From NCBI RefSeq assembly GCF_003675895.1, contig NZ_ML014759.1:1-64000 (forward strand): DNA of 64,000 bases. The letters run 5' to 3'. Under the pieces are notes generated by a model, which worked only from the letters and a program-made list of their open reading frames with translations, did no database searches and had not been told where the DNA came from. Position numbers and translations under genes: made by a program. This document shows, piece after piece, positions 1-6,259 of the stretch (position 1 is the stretch's first letter; each line of letters opens with the position of its first letter). Source of the stretch: Parashewanella curva. Lineage in GTDB: Bacteria > Pseudomonadota > Gammaproteobacteria > Enterobacterales > Shewanellaceae.

Positions 1-125
1 GTTTTGCCATTTGCTTCCTTCAGATTTCACCTCACGATGAACACCCTTGCATAGGCTAACGGTTCCCGCTCGACTGAGCCCGTAGAGGACTTTCACCTCC
101 TAGAACAACGCCATGCTCGGCGCAC
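1..125 (-). mobile_element. 5' end of a group II intron (partial)
   Basis: Read on the minus strand, position 125 begins GTGCGCC, the usual group II intron 5' start. It is followed by domain I elements: AGGAGGTGAAAGTCCTCTAC, then a segment with GCGGGAACCGTTAGCC, then GTGAGGTGAAATCTGAAGG near position 20. These match the 5' region of bacterial class B introns. The rest, including any reverse transcriptase, lies left of the window. The intron points opposite to the relaxase gene it interrupts, so it could not splice from that gene's sense transcript. Confidence 0.85.
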
Positions 126-746
126 CTCAATAATGACGTTTGGCACAAAGCCAACCGCATCAAATCTTCAAAACGTTTTACAAGGCGAGCACCAGAAGTC
201 ATGGTCAAAATCAGCGGCCATTGCAAAAGTGCCGCTCACATTCAAGCTCACTTCGACTACATCAGCCGAAACGGACAGATAGAAGTAGAAGACGAACAAG
301 GCAATAGCTACCAAGACACCTCTGCACTTCACCAACTAGCCAAAGAATGGGGAGCCGATACCACCAGTAACAAAAAGAACGCTCGTCACAGCACTCACAT
401 CGTCCTATCCATGCCCGATGGCACCGAACCTAAAGCCGTGAAAAAAGCCGTAAGAGAGTTTGCTAAAAAGACGTTCGCCAACAACCATCAATACGTTATG
501 GCGCTACACACCGATACCGATAGTCCTCATGTTCATCTAACCGTTAAAAACCTTGGATTCGATGGGAAGCGGCTGCATGTGCGAAAAGGATTACCGCAGG
601 CTTGGAGGGAACGGTTTGCAAACGAATTAGAGCAGCTTGGTATTTCAGCTGAAGCCTCACCAAAAATTATACCGTTGCGCGATACAATCACTAACAAATT
701 TCTTAAAATACAGGCTAATGCTGAGAGAAGAGAGATAAATCGCTAA
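126..746 (+). pseudogene. conjugative relaxase, internal fragment
   Basis: Relaxase of the TraI/VirD2-like (MOBP-type) nickase group, which cuts oriT and pilots DNA during conjugation. The frame is open from the intron junction at 126 (L-N-N-D-V-W-H) through the ATG at 201, so that ATG is internal. The conserved stretch RAPEVMVKISG precedes AHFDYISRNG. The histidine motif HTDTDSPHVHLTV (residues about 113-125 counted from the ATG) is motif III, which binds the metal. The N-terminal part with the catalytic tyrosine is beyond the intron and outside the window. After the family-like SAEASPK the protein runs only about 26 more residues to a stop at 746, far shorter than usual relaxases. It is broken at both ends and probably inactive. 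Confidence 0.75.
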
Positions 747-831
747 AACCAGCTCTGCTTTTGATATTCTGGATTTAACCATAAAAAAATTTATTGAAAC
801 GCAACTGTATAAAAGTTCAGTGGTTAGATAT

Positions 832-863
832 TTCCTTCTTTCCACAAGAAAGAAGGAATTTTT
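832..863 (+). terminator. rho-independent-type terminator
   Basis: An 11-bp perfect stem (TTCCTTCTTTC at 832-842 pairing with 848-858) with loop CACAA is followed by five Ts. It lies about 85 bp after the relaxase fragment and just before the cassette array. A related hairpin sharing GAAAGAAGGA occurs at 984-1002. Confidence 0.55.
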
Positions 864-892
864 CCTCCTTTCACGCAGTAACCTGTCAAGCA

Positions 893-1018
893 AGCCTAAC
901 AAAAGCACTTGATTTAAAGAAAAAATATGGATAATTTAATCGAATGTTAAAAATATTTGGCATGCGGTAGCGTGTCTGTAGAAAGAAGGATTTTTTCCTT
1001 CTAATAAGCTGTTATGTT
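893..1018 (+). repeat. possible degenerate attC at the left edge of the array
   Basis: The segment starts GCCTAAC and ends GTTATGT, which fit the outer attC boxes (RYYYAAC and GTTRRRY). The interior does not resemble the other attC sites; it has a short hairpin at 984-1002 and only loose complementarity between its arms. It would mark the left border of the first cassette. Confidence 0.35.
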
Positions 1019-1036
1019 TTTGTCAGGGCACCATAA

Positions 1037-1285
1037 ATGAGAACACGAATAAAGAAGCTTTTGGATTATATATCACCGTTTCTAGCTCTTGTTTTTTCGA
1101 GCTATTTGTTAAAACAGTCAAATGTGTTTGTATTCATTTATGCTCAAAGCTCCGAAGAGCATTATATTAGTAACTCTATCATTTGGGGCTTTTGCTCGTA
1201 TGGAGTCTATAAGCTCTTATTAAAAATAAATGAGGAATTAATAGAGTTATCAAAACCTCCAAAGCGCTCAAATAGCAAAACATAA
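1037..1285 (+). CDS. cassette-borne small membrane protein, unknown
   Basis: An 82-aa protein not recognised. It begins MRTRIKKLLDYIS, a basic N-terminus, followed by a hydrophobic segment (about residues 13-36) and a second one around residues 45-60. The tail is charged and ends PKRSNSK, so two membrane helices with cytoplasmic ends are plausible. The stop codon overlaps the first bases of the following attC, as is typical of integron cassettes. No strong Shine-Dalgarno sequence is visible. It is the only gene between the possible attC at 893 and the clear attC at 1280, so it would rely on outside transcription. Confidence 0.6.
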   Translation: MRTRIKKLLDYISPFLALVFSSYLLKQSNVFVFIYAQSSEEHYISNSIIWGFCSYGVYKLLLKINEELIELSKPPKRSNSKT

Positions 1286-1377
1286 CAAGGCATTCAACAG
1301 GACGCAAAATCGTTGGCTTTGCTCCTGCGTCGCAAATTATAGCCAACAATTTTCCGCCCGTTAATGCGGCGTTATGC
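1280..1377 (+). repeat. attC site (type A)
   Basis: Starts ACATAAC and ends GTTATGC. Inner arms GTTGGC (about 1311) and GCCAAC (about 1342) pair, and outer arms AACAAGGCATT and AATGCGGCGTT pair imperfectly. It is the same as the sites at 2468 and 2728 except for boundary bases. Confidence 0.9.
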
Positions 1378-1701
1378 GTTGTAAAAACTTCAATGGTTTT
1401 TATGTTGTACCATGCAAGGTTCAACTGCGGTAGCAATGGAAATTCAGCTTAAATAATGCAGCTGTAGATCAACCACGAAATTGCATTTATCAATGTTATT
1501 TTTGGCTGTTTTAAAAATTATTAAAATCGGCAAAATCATTGGCAGTATCATAAAAACAAAGTTGGGCACACTCCAAAACGTCTGTAATATCAAAACGTAA
1601 CTGGTGCGCCTAACAAGGCATTTAAGACGGACAAATACTTGCAGGCTTTTGTCACTTCGTTCCAAATTTTAGCCTGCAACCATTTGCCGCTTAATGCGGC
1701 G
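1371..1701 (+). other. cassette without an obvious gene, copy 1
   Basis: This cassette runs from the GTTATGC of one attC to the next and contains no convincing long gene. The only + strand reading frame seen is a 19-codon one at 1393-1452 (MVFMLYHARFNCGSNGNSA), without a clear ribosome site. A diverged second copy of the same cassette lies at 2819-3149. The 19-codon frame has the same length there, but the three changes within it are all amino-acid changing. A minus-strand frame of 73 codons here is interrupted in the other copy. Function unknown; an RNA or regulatory cassette is possible. Confidence 0.6.
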
Positions 1702-1707
1702 TTATAT
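1608..1707 (+). repeat. attC site (mixed type)
   Basis: Starts GCCTAAC and ends GTTATAT. Inner arms GCAGGCTTTTG and TTTTAGCCTGC pair. The outer arms are as in type A, with a variant centre (GACGGACAAATACTTG). Confidence 0.9.
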
Positions 1708-1724
1708 TTATTACAGGAAGTATC

Positions 1725-2120
1725 ATGGGTAAACGAATCGTTGGACTAATCTTTCTCTTTTCATTCTCAGTATTCGCTGATGAATCAGCGCTGTCCGTTG
1801 ATAGAGCCATCTCTAACAACATCGAGTTAGCATTCCCTAATGATTCAAATATCCAGCCCGACTTAAGTGACTTTGAAGTTATTAATTTTGTACTGCTCAG
1901 TAATGAAACAGGTGAACGCTGGGCTGTCGTTACTTTTAAAAATTTATCATCAGGCAGAAGAACTGTTAATGAAAAACACGTTTTAGCTTTATTAGCAAAT
2001 GGTTCTAGGGTTTATCCGTCAGAGTTTACAGAAGCCTTTAGGGGTAAAGAAGTAAAATCCGTAACAATCAATTTTTCAGACAGCAAATTTCCAATATTAA
2101 GCGTTTATTCAAGAACATAA
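1725..2120 (+). CDS. cassette-borne secreted protein, unknown
   Basis: A 131-aa protein with a clear signal peptide: MGKR, a hydrophobic core (residues 5-16) and a likely cut after SVFA at about residue 18. The mature part is about 113 aa with alternating hydrophobic and polar residues (INFVLLSN, RWAVVTFKNLS, VKSVTINFS), suggesting a small beta-rich periplasmic or secreted domain. It contains no cysteine. AGGAAG at 1715-1720 upstream of the ATG at 1725 is a plausible ribosome site. The gene sits alone between attC sites at 1608 and 2121, so it is a mobile cassette. The family is not recognised. Confidence 0.7.
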   Translation: MGKRIVGLIFLFSFSVFADESALSVDRAISNNIELAFPNDSNIQPDLSDFEVINFVLLSNETGERWAVVTFKNLSSGRRTVNEKHVLALLANGSRVYPSEFTEAFRGKEVKSVTINFSDSKFPILSVYSRT

Positions 2121-2221
2121 ATATAACAAGGCATTCAAGACGGACAAATACTTGTTGGCTTTTTCCGCTTCGCTACAAAATTATAGCCAACAACCATTTG
2201 CCGCTTAATGCGGCGTTATAT
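2121..2221 (+). repeat. attC site (mixed type)
   Basis: Starts ATATAAC and ends GTTATAT. Inner arms TGTTGGCT and AGCCAACA pair. It is close to the site at 1608 and follows the secreted-protein cassette directly. Confidence 0.9.
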
Positions 2222-2242
2222 GCTTTCGATCATTTTGAGAAT

Positions 2243-2455
2243 ATGGAAGATTCAACTAAAAAAGATAATTGGCTAACAACTTCAGTTACTACCTTTGTAT
2301 CATTAGCTTTAGCATATTTCACATTAAGTCTTGTTGGTTACGAAAAGCCTGACACTTTTACTTTACCGTATTTTGTTTTTTTATTTACCCAATCAGTACT
2401 GTTTGCTTTGTACTACTTTGGTTTAGTTAAGTTATTTAGGTGGTTGTATTCGTAG
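2243..2455 (+). CDS. cassette-borne two-helix membrane protein, unknown
   Basis: I place the start at the ATG at 2243, preceded by TTGAGA, because the longer frame begins inside the attC. The 70-aa product (MEDSTKKDNWLTTSV...) has a polar N-terminus and two hydrophobic helices (about residues 13-30 and 40-62), ending FRWLYS. Small two-helix proteins of unknown role are common in integron cassettes. Its 3' end and attC are repeated exactly at the end of the next cassette. Confidence 0.6.
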   Translation: MEDSTKKDNWLTTSVTTFVSLALAYFTLSLVGYEKPDTFTLPYFVFLFTQSVLFALYYFGLVKLFRWLYS

Positions 2456-2467
2456 TTTAGGTATCAC

Positions 2468-2565
2468 ATATAACAAGGCATTCAACAGGACGCAAAATCG
2501 TTGGCTTTGCTCCTGCGTCGCAAATTATAGCCAACAATTTTCCGCCCGTTAATGCGGCGTTATAC
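2468..2565 (+). repeat. attC site (type A)
   Basis: Starts ATATAAC and ends GTTATAC. The interior is identical to the sites at 1280 and 2728, with inner arms GTTGGC and GCCAAC. Confidence 0.9.
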
Positions 2566-2579
2566 GCAAGTCGGTAAAC

Positions 2580-2720
2580 ATGAAGTTAAAAGTAGTATTC
2601 AAAATTTTATTGATAAGTTACTTGGTTGCACAAGTATCTTGGCTCGGTTACTCAAACTATAAAACCAGCCAATTGCAAAATGACACAAAGTTACAGTTCG
2701 AAAATGTATTCGTAGTTTAG
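2580..2720 (+). CDS. cassette-borne 46-aa peptide, probably with a chimeric 3' end
   Basis: A 46-codon gene starting MKLKVVFKILLISYLVAQVS: a basic N-terminus and one hydrophobic helix, then a polar tail (SNYKTSQLQNDTK). It could be a single-pass membrane or exported peptide. Its last 17 bases (TGTATTCGTAGTTTAG ending at 2720) plus the attC are identical to the end of the preceding cassette, where they are read in another frame. The C-terminus was therefore probably replaced by recombination and the original protein was longer. Function unknown. Confidence 0.5.
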   Translation: MKLKVVFKILLISYLVAQVSWLGYSNYKTSQLQNDTKLQFENVFVV

Positions 2721-2727
2721 GTATCAC

Positions 2728-2825
2728 ATATAACAAGGCATTCAACAGGACGCAAAATCGTTGGCTTTGCTCCTGCGTCGCAAATTATAGCCAACAATTT
2801 TCCGCCCGTTAATGCGGCGTTATGC
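2728..2825 (+). repeat. attC site (type A)
   Basis: Starts ATATAAC and ends GTTATGC. It is an exact internal copy of the site at 2468, together with the flanking sequence back to about 2705. Confidence 0.9.
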
Positions 2826-3149
2826 GTTGTAAAAACTTCAATGGTTTTTATGTTGTACCATGCAAGGTTCAACTGCAGTAGCAATGGAATTTCAGTTTAA
2901 ATTCAGTTGCTGTAGATCAAGCACGAAACTGCCCTATTCAATGTTATTTTTGGGTTGTTTTAAAAGTTTTTGAAATCGGCAAAGCTATTGGTTATTTTGA
3001 AAATCACAATTAAGCAAAATCCAAAACGTCTGTAATATCAAAACGCAAATGGTGCGCCTAACAAGCAATTCAACAGGACAAATACTGTTTGGCTTTTGTC
3101 GCTGCGCTCCAAAATTTTAGCCAAACACCATTTGCCCGTTAATTGGGCG
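2819..3149 (+). other. cassette without an obvious gene, copy 2
   Basis: A diverged duplicate of the cassette at 1371-1701. The first 60 or so bases are identical, then substitutions and small indels accumulate. The 19-codon frame (2841-2900, MVFMLYHARFNCSSNGISV) keeps its length. The minus-strand frame of copy 1 has a stop here. It ends in a type B attC, whereas copy 1 ends in a mixed-type attC, so the body and the attC have separate histories. Confidence 0.6.
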
Positions 3150-3155
3150 TTATAT
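3056..3155 (+). repeat. attC site (type B)
   Basis: Starts GCCTAAC and ends GTTATAT. Inner arms TGTTTGGCTTTTG and TTTTAGCCAAACA pair, and outer arms AACAAGCAATT and AATTGGGCGTT pair. Confidence 0.9.
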
Positions 3156-3168
3156 GTACAAGGAAGGT

Positions 3169-3444
3169 ATGAGTGTAACTCAGGTATTAAAAATTTTTGC
3201 GTTATGGTTTTTTATAGCAATTATTCCAATAACTCTACTTTTTGGCTTTAGCCCTATGGCTGGCGGCTCACTTTTATTAGTGTTAGTTTCGCTAATGTTT
3301 GTAGTAATTGGTGCACCAATTCAAATCTTTCTAACTTGGAGAAACCCAAGTAGAGCTATGCTTTTTCAGTTTATTTATTCGTTTTTAATAATTATAGTTA
3401 TCACGTTATTAGCGGCTTCGACTGGAAAGTTTAACGTCACATAA
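3169..3444 (+). CDS. cassette-borne membrane protein, unknown
   Basis: The ATG at 3169 is chosen because AAGGAAGG lies just before it; the ATG at 3154 lies inside the attC. The 91-aa product MSVTQVLKIFALW... has about three hydrophobic helices: residues 8-25, 32-55 (GGSLLLVLVSLMFVVIGAP) and 69-85 (FIYSFLIIIVITLLAA). A short basic loop, TWRNPSR, lies between the second and third. It looks like a small inner-membrane protein of unknown function in its own cassette. Confidence 0.65.
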   Translation: MSVTQVLKIFALWFFIAIIPITLLFGFSPMAGGSLLLVLVSLMFVVIGAPIQIFLTWRNPSRAMLFQFIYSFLIIIVITLLAASTGKFNVT

Positions 3445-3450
3445 ATGTAC

Positions 3451-3550
3451 ATATAACAAACAGTTCAACAGGACAAATACTGTTTGGCTTTTGTCACTGC
3501 GTTCCAAAATTTTAGCCAAACACTATTTGCCCGTTAACTGGGCGTTATAT
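3451..3550 (+). repeat. attC site (type B)
   Basis: Starts ATATAAC and ends GTTATAT. It differs from the site at 3056 by a few bases (AACAGTT/AACTGGG outer arms) but keeps the pairing. Confidence 0.9.
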
Positions 3551-3595
3551 GACCTCGTAGGAATCGAGAGCATTTGAAAATTAAGGATTAAATAA

Positions 3596-3988
3596 GTGGT
3601 TTGGTTCGTCTTTTTAGTTTTATATCTTCTGTTTTACATACCCACACTCCCATGGAAAGTTCATGGCTATGTTACAAAAAAAGAAGTGACTACCTTGGGT
3701 GTTAAAATCGAAGAGTTTCTTTCTGTTATCTTTCACTTATTTGGTTGTATTGCTTTATATGAGCTAGCATCAGGTAATCAATTCATCAGCCCTATGCTTT
3801 GGGCATTGTGGTTTTCAATCGGTATTTTATGGACTATCAGCCCATTAATTATTTCTTCGCCAAAGCTCGAATATCTAAAACAACAAATACCAAATCCCAA
3901 CAAGCAAAAGTTAGTTTATCTTATAGGGTCATTGTTTATGGCGCCTTTGTATGTTGGTGTTTTCATACGTAGCAGCTTTGTCATATAA
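3596..3988 (+). CDS. cassette-borne membrane protein with GTG start, unknown
   Basis: A 130-aa protein starting at a GTG (3596), well placed after AAGGA at 3583-3587. The sequence MVWFVFLVLYLLFYIPTLPW opens with a membrane helix. Further hydrophobic segments lie around residues 37-55, 62-82 (MLWALWFSIGILWTISPLII) and 107-127, giving about four helices. The linker between helices 1 and 2 is charged (KKEVTTLGVKIEE). The family is not recognised. The stop overlaps the attC start, as expected of a cassette gene. Confidence 0.7.
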   Translation: MVWFVFLVLYLLFYIPTLPWKVHGYVTKKEVTTLGVKIEEFLSVIFHLFGCIALYELASGNQFISPMLWALWFSIGILWTISPLIISSPKLEYLKQQIPNPNKQKLVYLIGSLFMAPLYVGVFIRSSFVI

Positions 3989-4081
3989 CAAGGCATTCAA
4001 CAGGACGCAAAATCGTTGGCTTTCGCTCCTGCGGTGCAAATTATAAGCCAACGTTTTGCGCCTGTTAATGCGGCGTTATGC
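3983..4081 (+). repeat. attC site (type A variant)
   Basis: Starts ATATAAC and ends GTTATGC. It is type A with extra bases in both inner arms (TTTCGCTCC, TATAAGCC) and a changed distal arm (GTTTTGCGCCTG). Confidence 0.9.
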
Positions 4082-4103
4082 GTTACTTTGGAAACTAGCA
4101 CCA

Positions 4104-4328
4104 ATGCCATTAAGACCAATCGAATCAAGGAAATGCCGTAGGTGTAAACTTCAGATCAATGATAGAGTCGGACCATGTCCTCATTGCGCTCATCTTTCTG
4201 ATTCCGAAGCACAAAAACTTCAGTACCTTTTAAAATCTGAATCACACGCCTTGCACTCAGGTTTAAAGCTAAGCTTTATTTTTGTTTTCATAGTTTCAAT
4301 CATTGTGGTTATTTACTTTTCTCAGTAA
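4104..4328 (+). CDS. cassette-borne zinc-ribbon protein with a C-terminal membrane helix
   Basis: A 74-aa protein from the ATG at 4104; the frame upstream runs back into the attC, so the longer start is unlikely. Two CxxC pairs, CRRC and CPHC, 12 residues apart near residues 11-30, form a zinc ribbon. A polar helix follows (DSEAQKLQYLLKSES), then a membrane segment at the C-terminus (FIFVFIVSIIVVIYF). The layout is a cytosolic zinc finger on a tail anchor. The partner and function are unknown. No strong ribosome site is visible, so the start is uncertain. Confidence 0.6.
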   Translation: MPLRPIESRKCRRCKLQINDRVGPCPHCAHLSDSEAQKLQYLLKSESHALHSGLKLSFIFVFIVSIIVVIYFSQ

Positions 4329-4332
4329 AAAC

Positions 4333-4433
4333 GCATAACAAGCAATTCAACAGGGACAAATACTGTTTGGCTTTTGTCGCTACGCTCCAAAATTTTAGCC
4401 AAACACCATTTGCCCGTTAATTGGGCGTTAGGT
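4333..4433 (+). repeat. attC site (type B)
   Basis: Starts GCATAAC and ends GTTAGGT. Type B arms are present, with one extra G (CAGGGAC). Its end, GGGCGTTAGG, matches the candidate guide in the insertion sequence at 6.2 kb. Confidence 0.9.
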
Positions 4434-4468
4434 ATAAGTTCTAGGCAATACAATCAAATAGGTTTTAA

Positions 4469-4738
4469 ATGAAAGTCGAAAAAAAAGTTACTATATCTGA
4501 AACACACTCTATTGAAATTGGAACGTCAAGCTGGAGCAGCAAAGAAAAGTCCATCCGTTCTCGTTATGACTCTCTAGAGACAGGAAAATTTAGTCCTCAT
4601 GCATCAAGTGAGCTACCGATTCCAGATTTACAACCAATAATCAAAATGGCGGCAGAAAATGATTTACTATCAATATCACAGTGTTCTGAAATGATTGTAG
4701 CATTATCAAAATCTATATCTAAGCAGGTTTCATCGTAA
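4469..4738 (+). CDS. cassette-borne soluble protein, unknown
   Basis: An 89-aa hydrophilic protein with no signal or membrane segment. It opens MKVEKKVTISETHSIEIG, a likely beta strand pair, then SSWSSKEKSIRSRYDSLETGKFSP. It ends in a helical part (IIKMAAENDLLSISQCSEMIVALSKS). No recognised family. The only upstream ribosome-like signal is a weak AGG at about 4460. Integron cassettes often carry small soluble proteins of this kind, including antitoxin-like ones, but no toxin partner is seen here. Confidence 0.65.
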   Translation: MKVEKKVTISETHSIEIGTSSWSSKEKSIRSRYDSLETGKFSPHASSELPIPDLQPIIKMAAENDLLSISQCSEMIVALSKSISKQVSS

Positions 4739-4740
4739 AT

Positions 4741-4838
4741 ACCTAACAAGGCATTCAACAGGACGCAAAATTGTTGGCTTTGCTCCTGCGTCGCAAATTA
4801 TAGCCAACAATTTTCCGCCCGTTAATGCGGCGTTAGTT
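4741..4838 (+). repeat. attC site (type A)
   Basis: Starts ACCTAAC and ends GTTAGTT. It is type A with one central substitution (AAATTGTTGGC). Confidence 0.9.
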
Positions 4839-4858
4839 GCTAAAGCGTAAGTTGAAGT

Positions 4859-5158
4859 ATGAATCAGTTTTATAAGCGTTTTTTGAAGTATCAGAACTCT
4901 CAAATATCGTTAACAAAAATCTACGTCAAGCATTTGCCATTAATACTGTTTAGGACTTCAGTCGTGGTACTTGTATTATTTAGTGATGTGATTTTTCAGC
5001 TAATTTTACCCACAGAGGTTAAATTTCTGATTGTTGGGTTAATGATTGGTTCTCAAGTTCAAGAAGCAATTTGGGTTTTCAAGTATTATAAAACCTGCAA
5101 GCTTCTAGCTGAATCGACTAATTGGGAAAAGATGTCTCAATTAGCAAATCGCAACTAA
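4859..5158 (+). CDS. cassette-borne membrane protein, unknown
   Basis: A 99-aa protein MNQFYKRFLKYQNSQ... with a basic N-terminus and two hydrophobic segments: about residues 27-50 (LPLILFRTSVVVLVLFSDVIFQLI) and 54-72 (VKFLIVGLMIGSQVQEAIWV). A polar C-terminus ends LANRN. No family recognised. The stop lies in the next attC, whose right box is damaged, so this gene and the next one may now move only as a pair. Confidence 0.65.
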   Translation: MNQFYKRFLKYQNSQISLTKIYVKHLPLILFRTSVVVLVLFSDVIFQLILPTEVKFLIVGLMIGSQVQEAIWVFKYYKTCKLLAESTNWEKMSQLANRN

Positions 5159-5251
5159 CAAGCAATTCAACAGGACAAATACTGTTTGGCTTTTGTCGCT
5201 GCGCTCCAAAATTTTAGCCAAACACCATTTGCCCGTTAATTGGGCGTATGC
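5153..5251 (+). repeat. attC site (type B) with a damaged right box
   Basis: Starts AACTAAC and is type B throughout. The right end reads GGGCGTATGC where the other sites read GGGCGTTATGC or similar: one T of the invariant GTT is missing (about 5246). Confidence 0.85.
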
Positions 5252-5355
5252 GCCACCAAAACTCAACTTTCTCATTTGCTGTTGATCTAAATCAATCAGA
5301 TTATTGAAAAATAAAACAATGATGTAAGTTCTAGAAAATAGAAATAGGTAAAAGG

Positions 5356-5877
5356 ATGTTTGAATTAGTTGATTTAGAAAATGTACGGAATGAAATGATT
5401 TCGGAGATTCAAAACGATATCGCTCAAGATAAACTATACATCTCTGATCGTTTAAACCAATCTGGTAAAGAAGTTTATTCACAGCTTCTTTTAGCTGCTG
5501 CGGAAGAAGGTAACATTGAATCCTTTGTAGCAAACTTAAATATGGGCTACTTTAATCCAACGTATCTGAGGAAAAAACCTTCTGGCGGTTTTACCTCTGC
5601 AAGTATGCCGTATAATGCAAATGCAACTCTTTGTGAAGGTGAGTTTAACCGTTTCTACATTAGGGCTGTGTGTCAAAAGGCAATATCGCAAGACCAACAA
5701 TATATAACGGTTTATCGTGCACGGCACTCAGGAACTCCAAGGTCTGCTTCACTGAGGTTAGAAAATCAGCAATTTTCAGCGCTTCAACTTCTCAATGATC
5801 TCCAAGCAAATGTTGGCGTCGATACAGCCTTAGGTTTACCACCGGGTCCAAATTCTGGCATGAGCGTCAAGCTCTAA
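5356..5877 (+). CDS. cassette-borne 173-aa soluble protein, unknown
   Basis: Begins MFELVDLENVRNEMISEIQ, helical, followed by a segment with helical repeats (KEVYSQLLLAAAEEGNIESFVANL). The second half has a predicted mixed fold (YNANATLCEGEFNRFYIRAVCQKAI, QQYITVYRARHSGTPRSASLRLENQ). No signal peptide or membrane span. I do not recognise the family. AGGTAAAAGG precedes the ATG. It is the longest cassette product in the array and lies between the damaged attC at 5153 and the short attC at 5880. Confidence 0.7.
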   Translation: MFELVDLENVRNEMISEIQNDIAQDKLYISDRLNQSGKEVYSQLLLAAAEEGNIESFVANLNMGYFNPTYLRKKPSGGFTSASMPYNANATLCEGEFNRFYIRAVCQKAISQDQQYITVYRARHSGTPRSASLRLENQQFSALQLLNDLQANVGVDTALGLPPGPNSGMSVKL

Positions 5878-5879
5878 GC

Positions 5880-5933
5880 GCATAACAAGCAAATCCAGGT
5901 GACGCCTACGGCGCACCTGATTTGGGCGTTGGT
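5880..5933 (+). repeat. short attC site, target of the insertion sequence
   Basis: A 55-bp site unlike its neighbours. It starts GCATAAC and ends GGGCGTTGGT. Arms CAAATC and GATTTG, then CAGGTG and CACCTG, pair around GCCTACGGC. The IS terminal inverted repeat begins at 5935, two bases further on. Confidence 0.85.
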
Positions 5934-5946
5934 ATGACTCCCCACG

Positions 5947-6259
5947 TCAAGTAAAACATAGCAATCCGTGCCAAAATTATTTTTAGCTTTGGTTTCACCG
6001 TGAAGGTGAGCTAATGCAAGGATGAAGCAAGTAATTTCGTCGATATTCATGCTGGTATCCGTGGATTACTCATCGATTGATGAGCAGCGCCTACCTTACT
6101 TGTTTCGACGTAGTACCTTTTCTTCAGTCTATGCTCGTGGATCAATTCTAGTGAACTAGAATCGCCTGCCTAACGCCCTCGGAGTTTGTACTGCTCTCGA
6201 TGCTTGACCACATGCATTAGCTCAATTCTTATGTTCATTAATAGGTTACGGTCACATCA
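5947..6259 (-). ncRNA. candidate bridge (seeker) RNA region of the IS
   Basis: This non-coding end follows the transposase stop. Read on the minus strand it contains GGGCGTTAGGC (6169-6179 on +), a perfect hairpin ATTCTAG/CTAGAAT with a 4-base loop (6145-6162), then AGCATAGAC (6127-6135). An AGTAC/GTACT pair (6112-6116 and 6188-6192) could close the loop. GGGCGTT equals the left flank of the insertion (5924-5930). The complement of AGCATAGAC equals the right flank (7510-7518). A second hairpin, CTCATC/GATGAG (6069-6084), may be the donor loop. The exact RNA ends are unknown. Confidence 0.6.

Noticed and set aside
1444-1665. 73-codon minus-strand frame in the gene-less cassette
   Set aside because: It starts inside an attC and the second copy of the cassette has a stop in the same frame, so coding is unlikely.
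5141-5533. 130-codon minus-strand frame across an attC and the start of the 5356 gene
   Set aside because: It runs through the attC arms, lies opposite better-supported cassette genes and shows no protein-like start.
1280-5933. Regularly spaced near-identical repeats that might suggest a CRISPR array
   Set aside because: Repeats are about 100 bp with attC boxes and paired arms, and the spacers hold genes of differing length.
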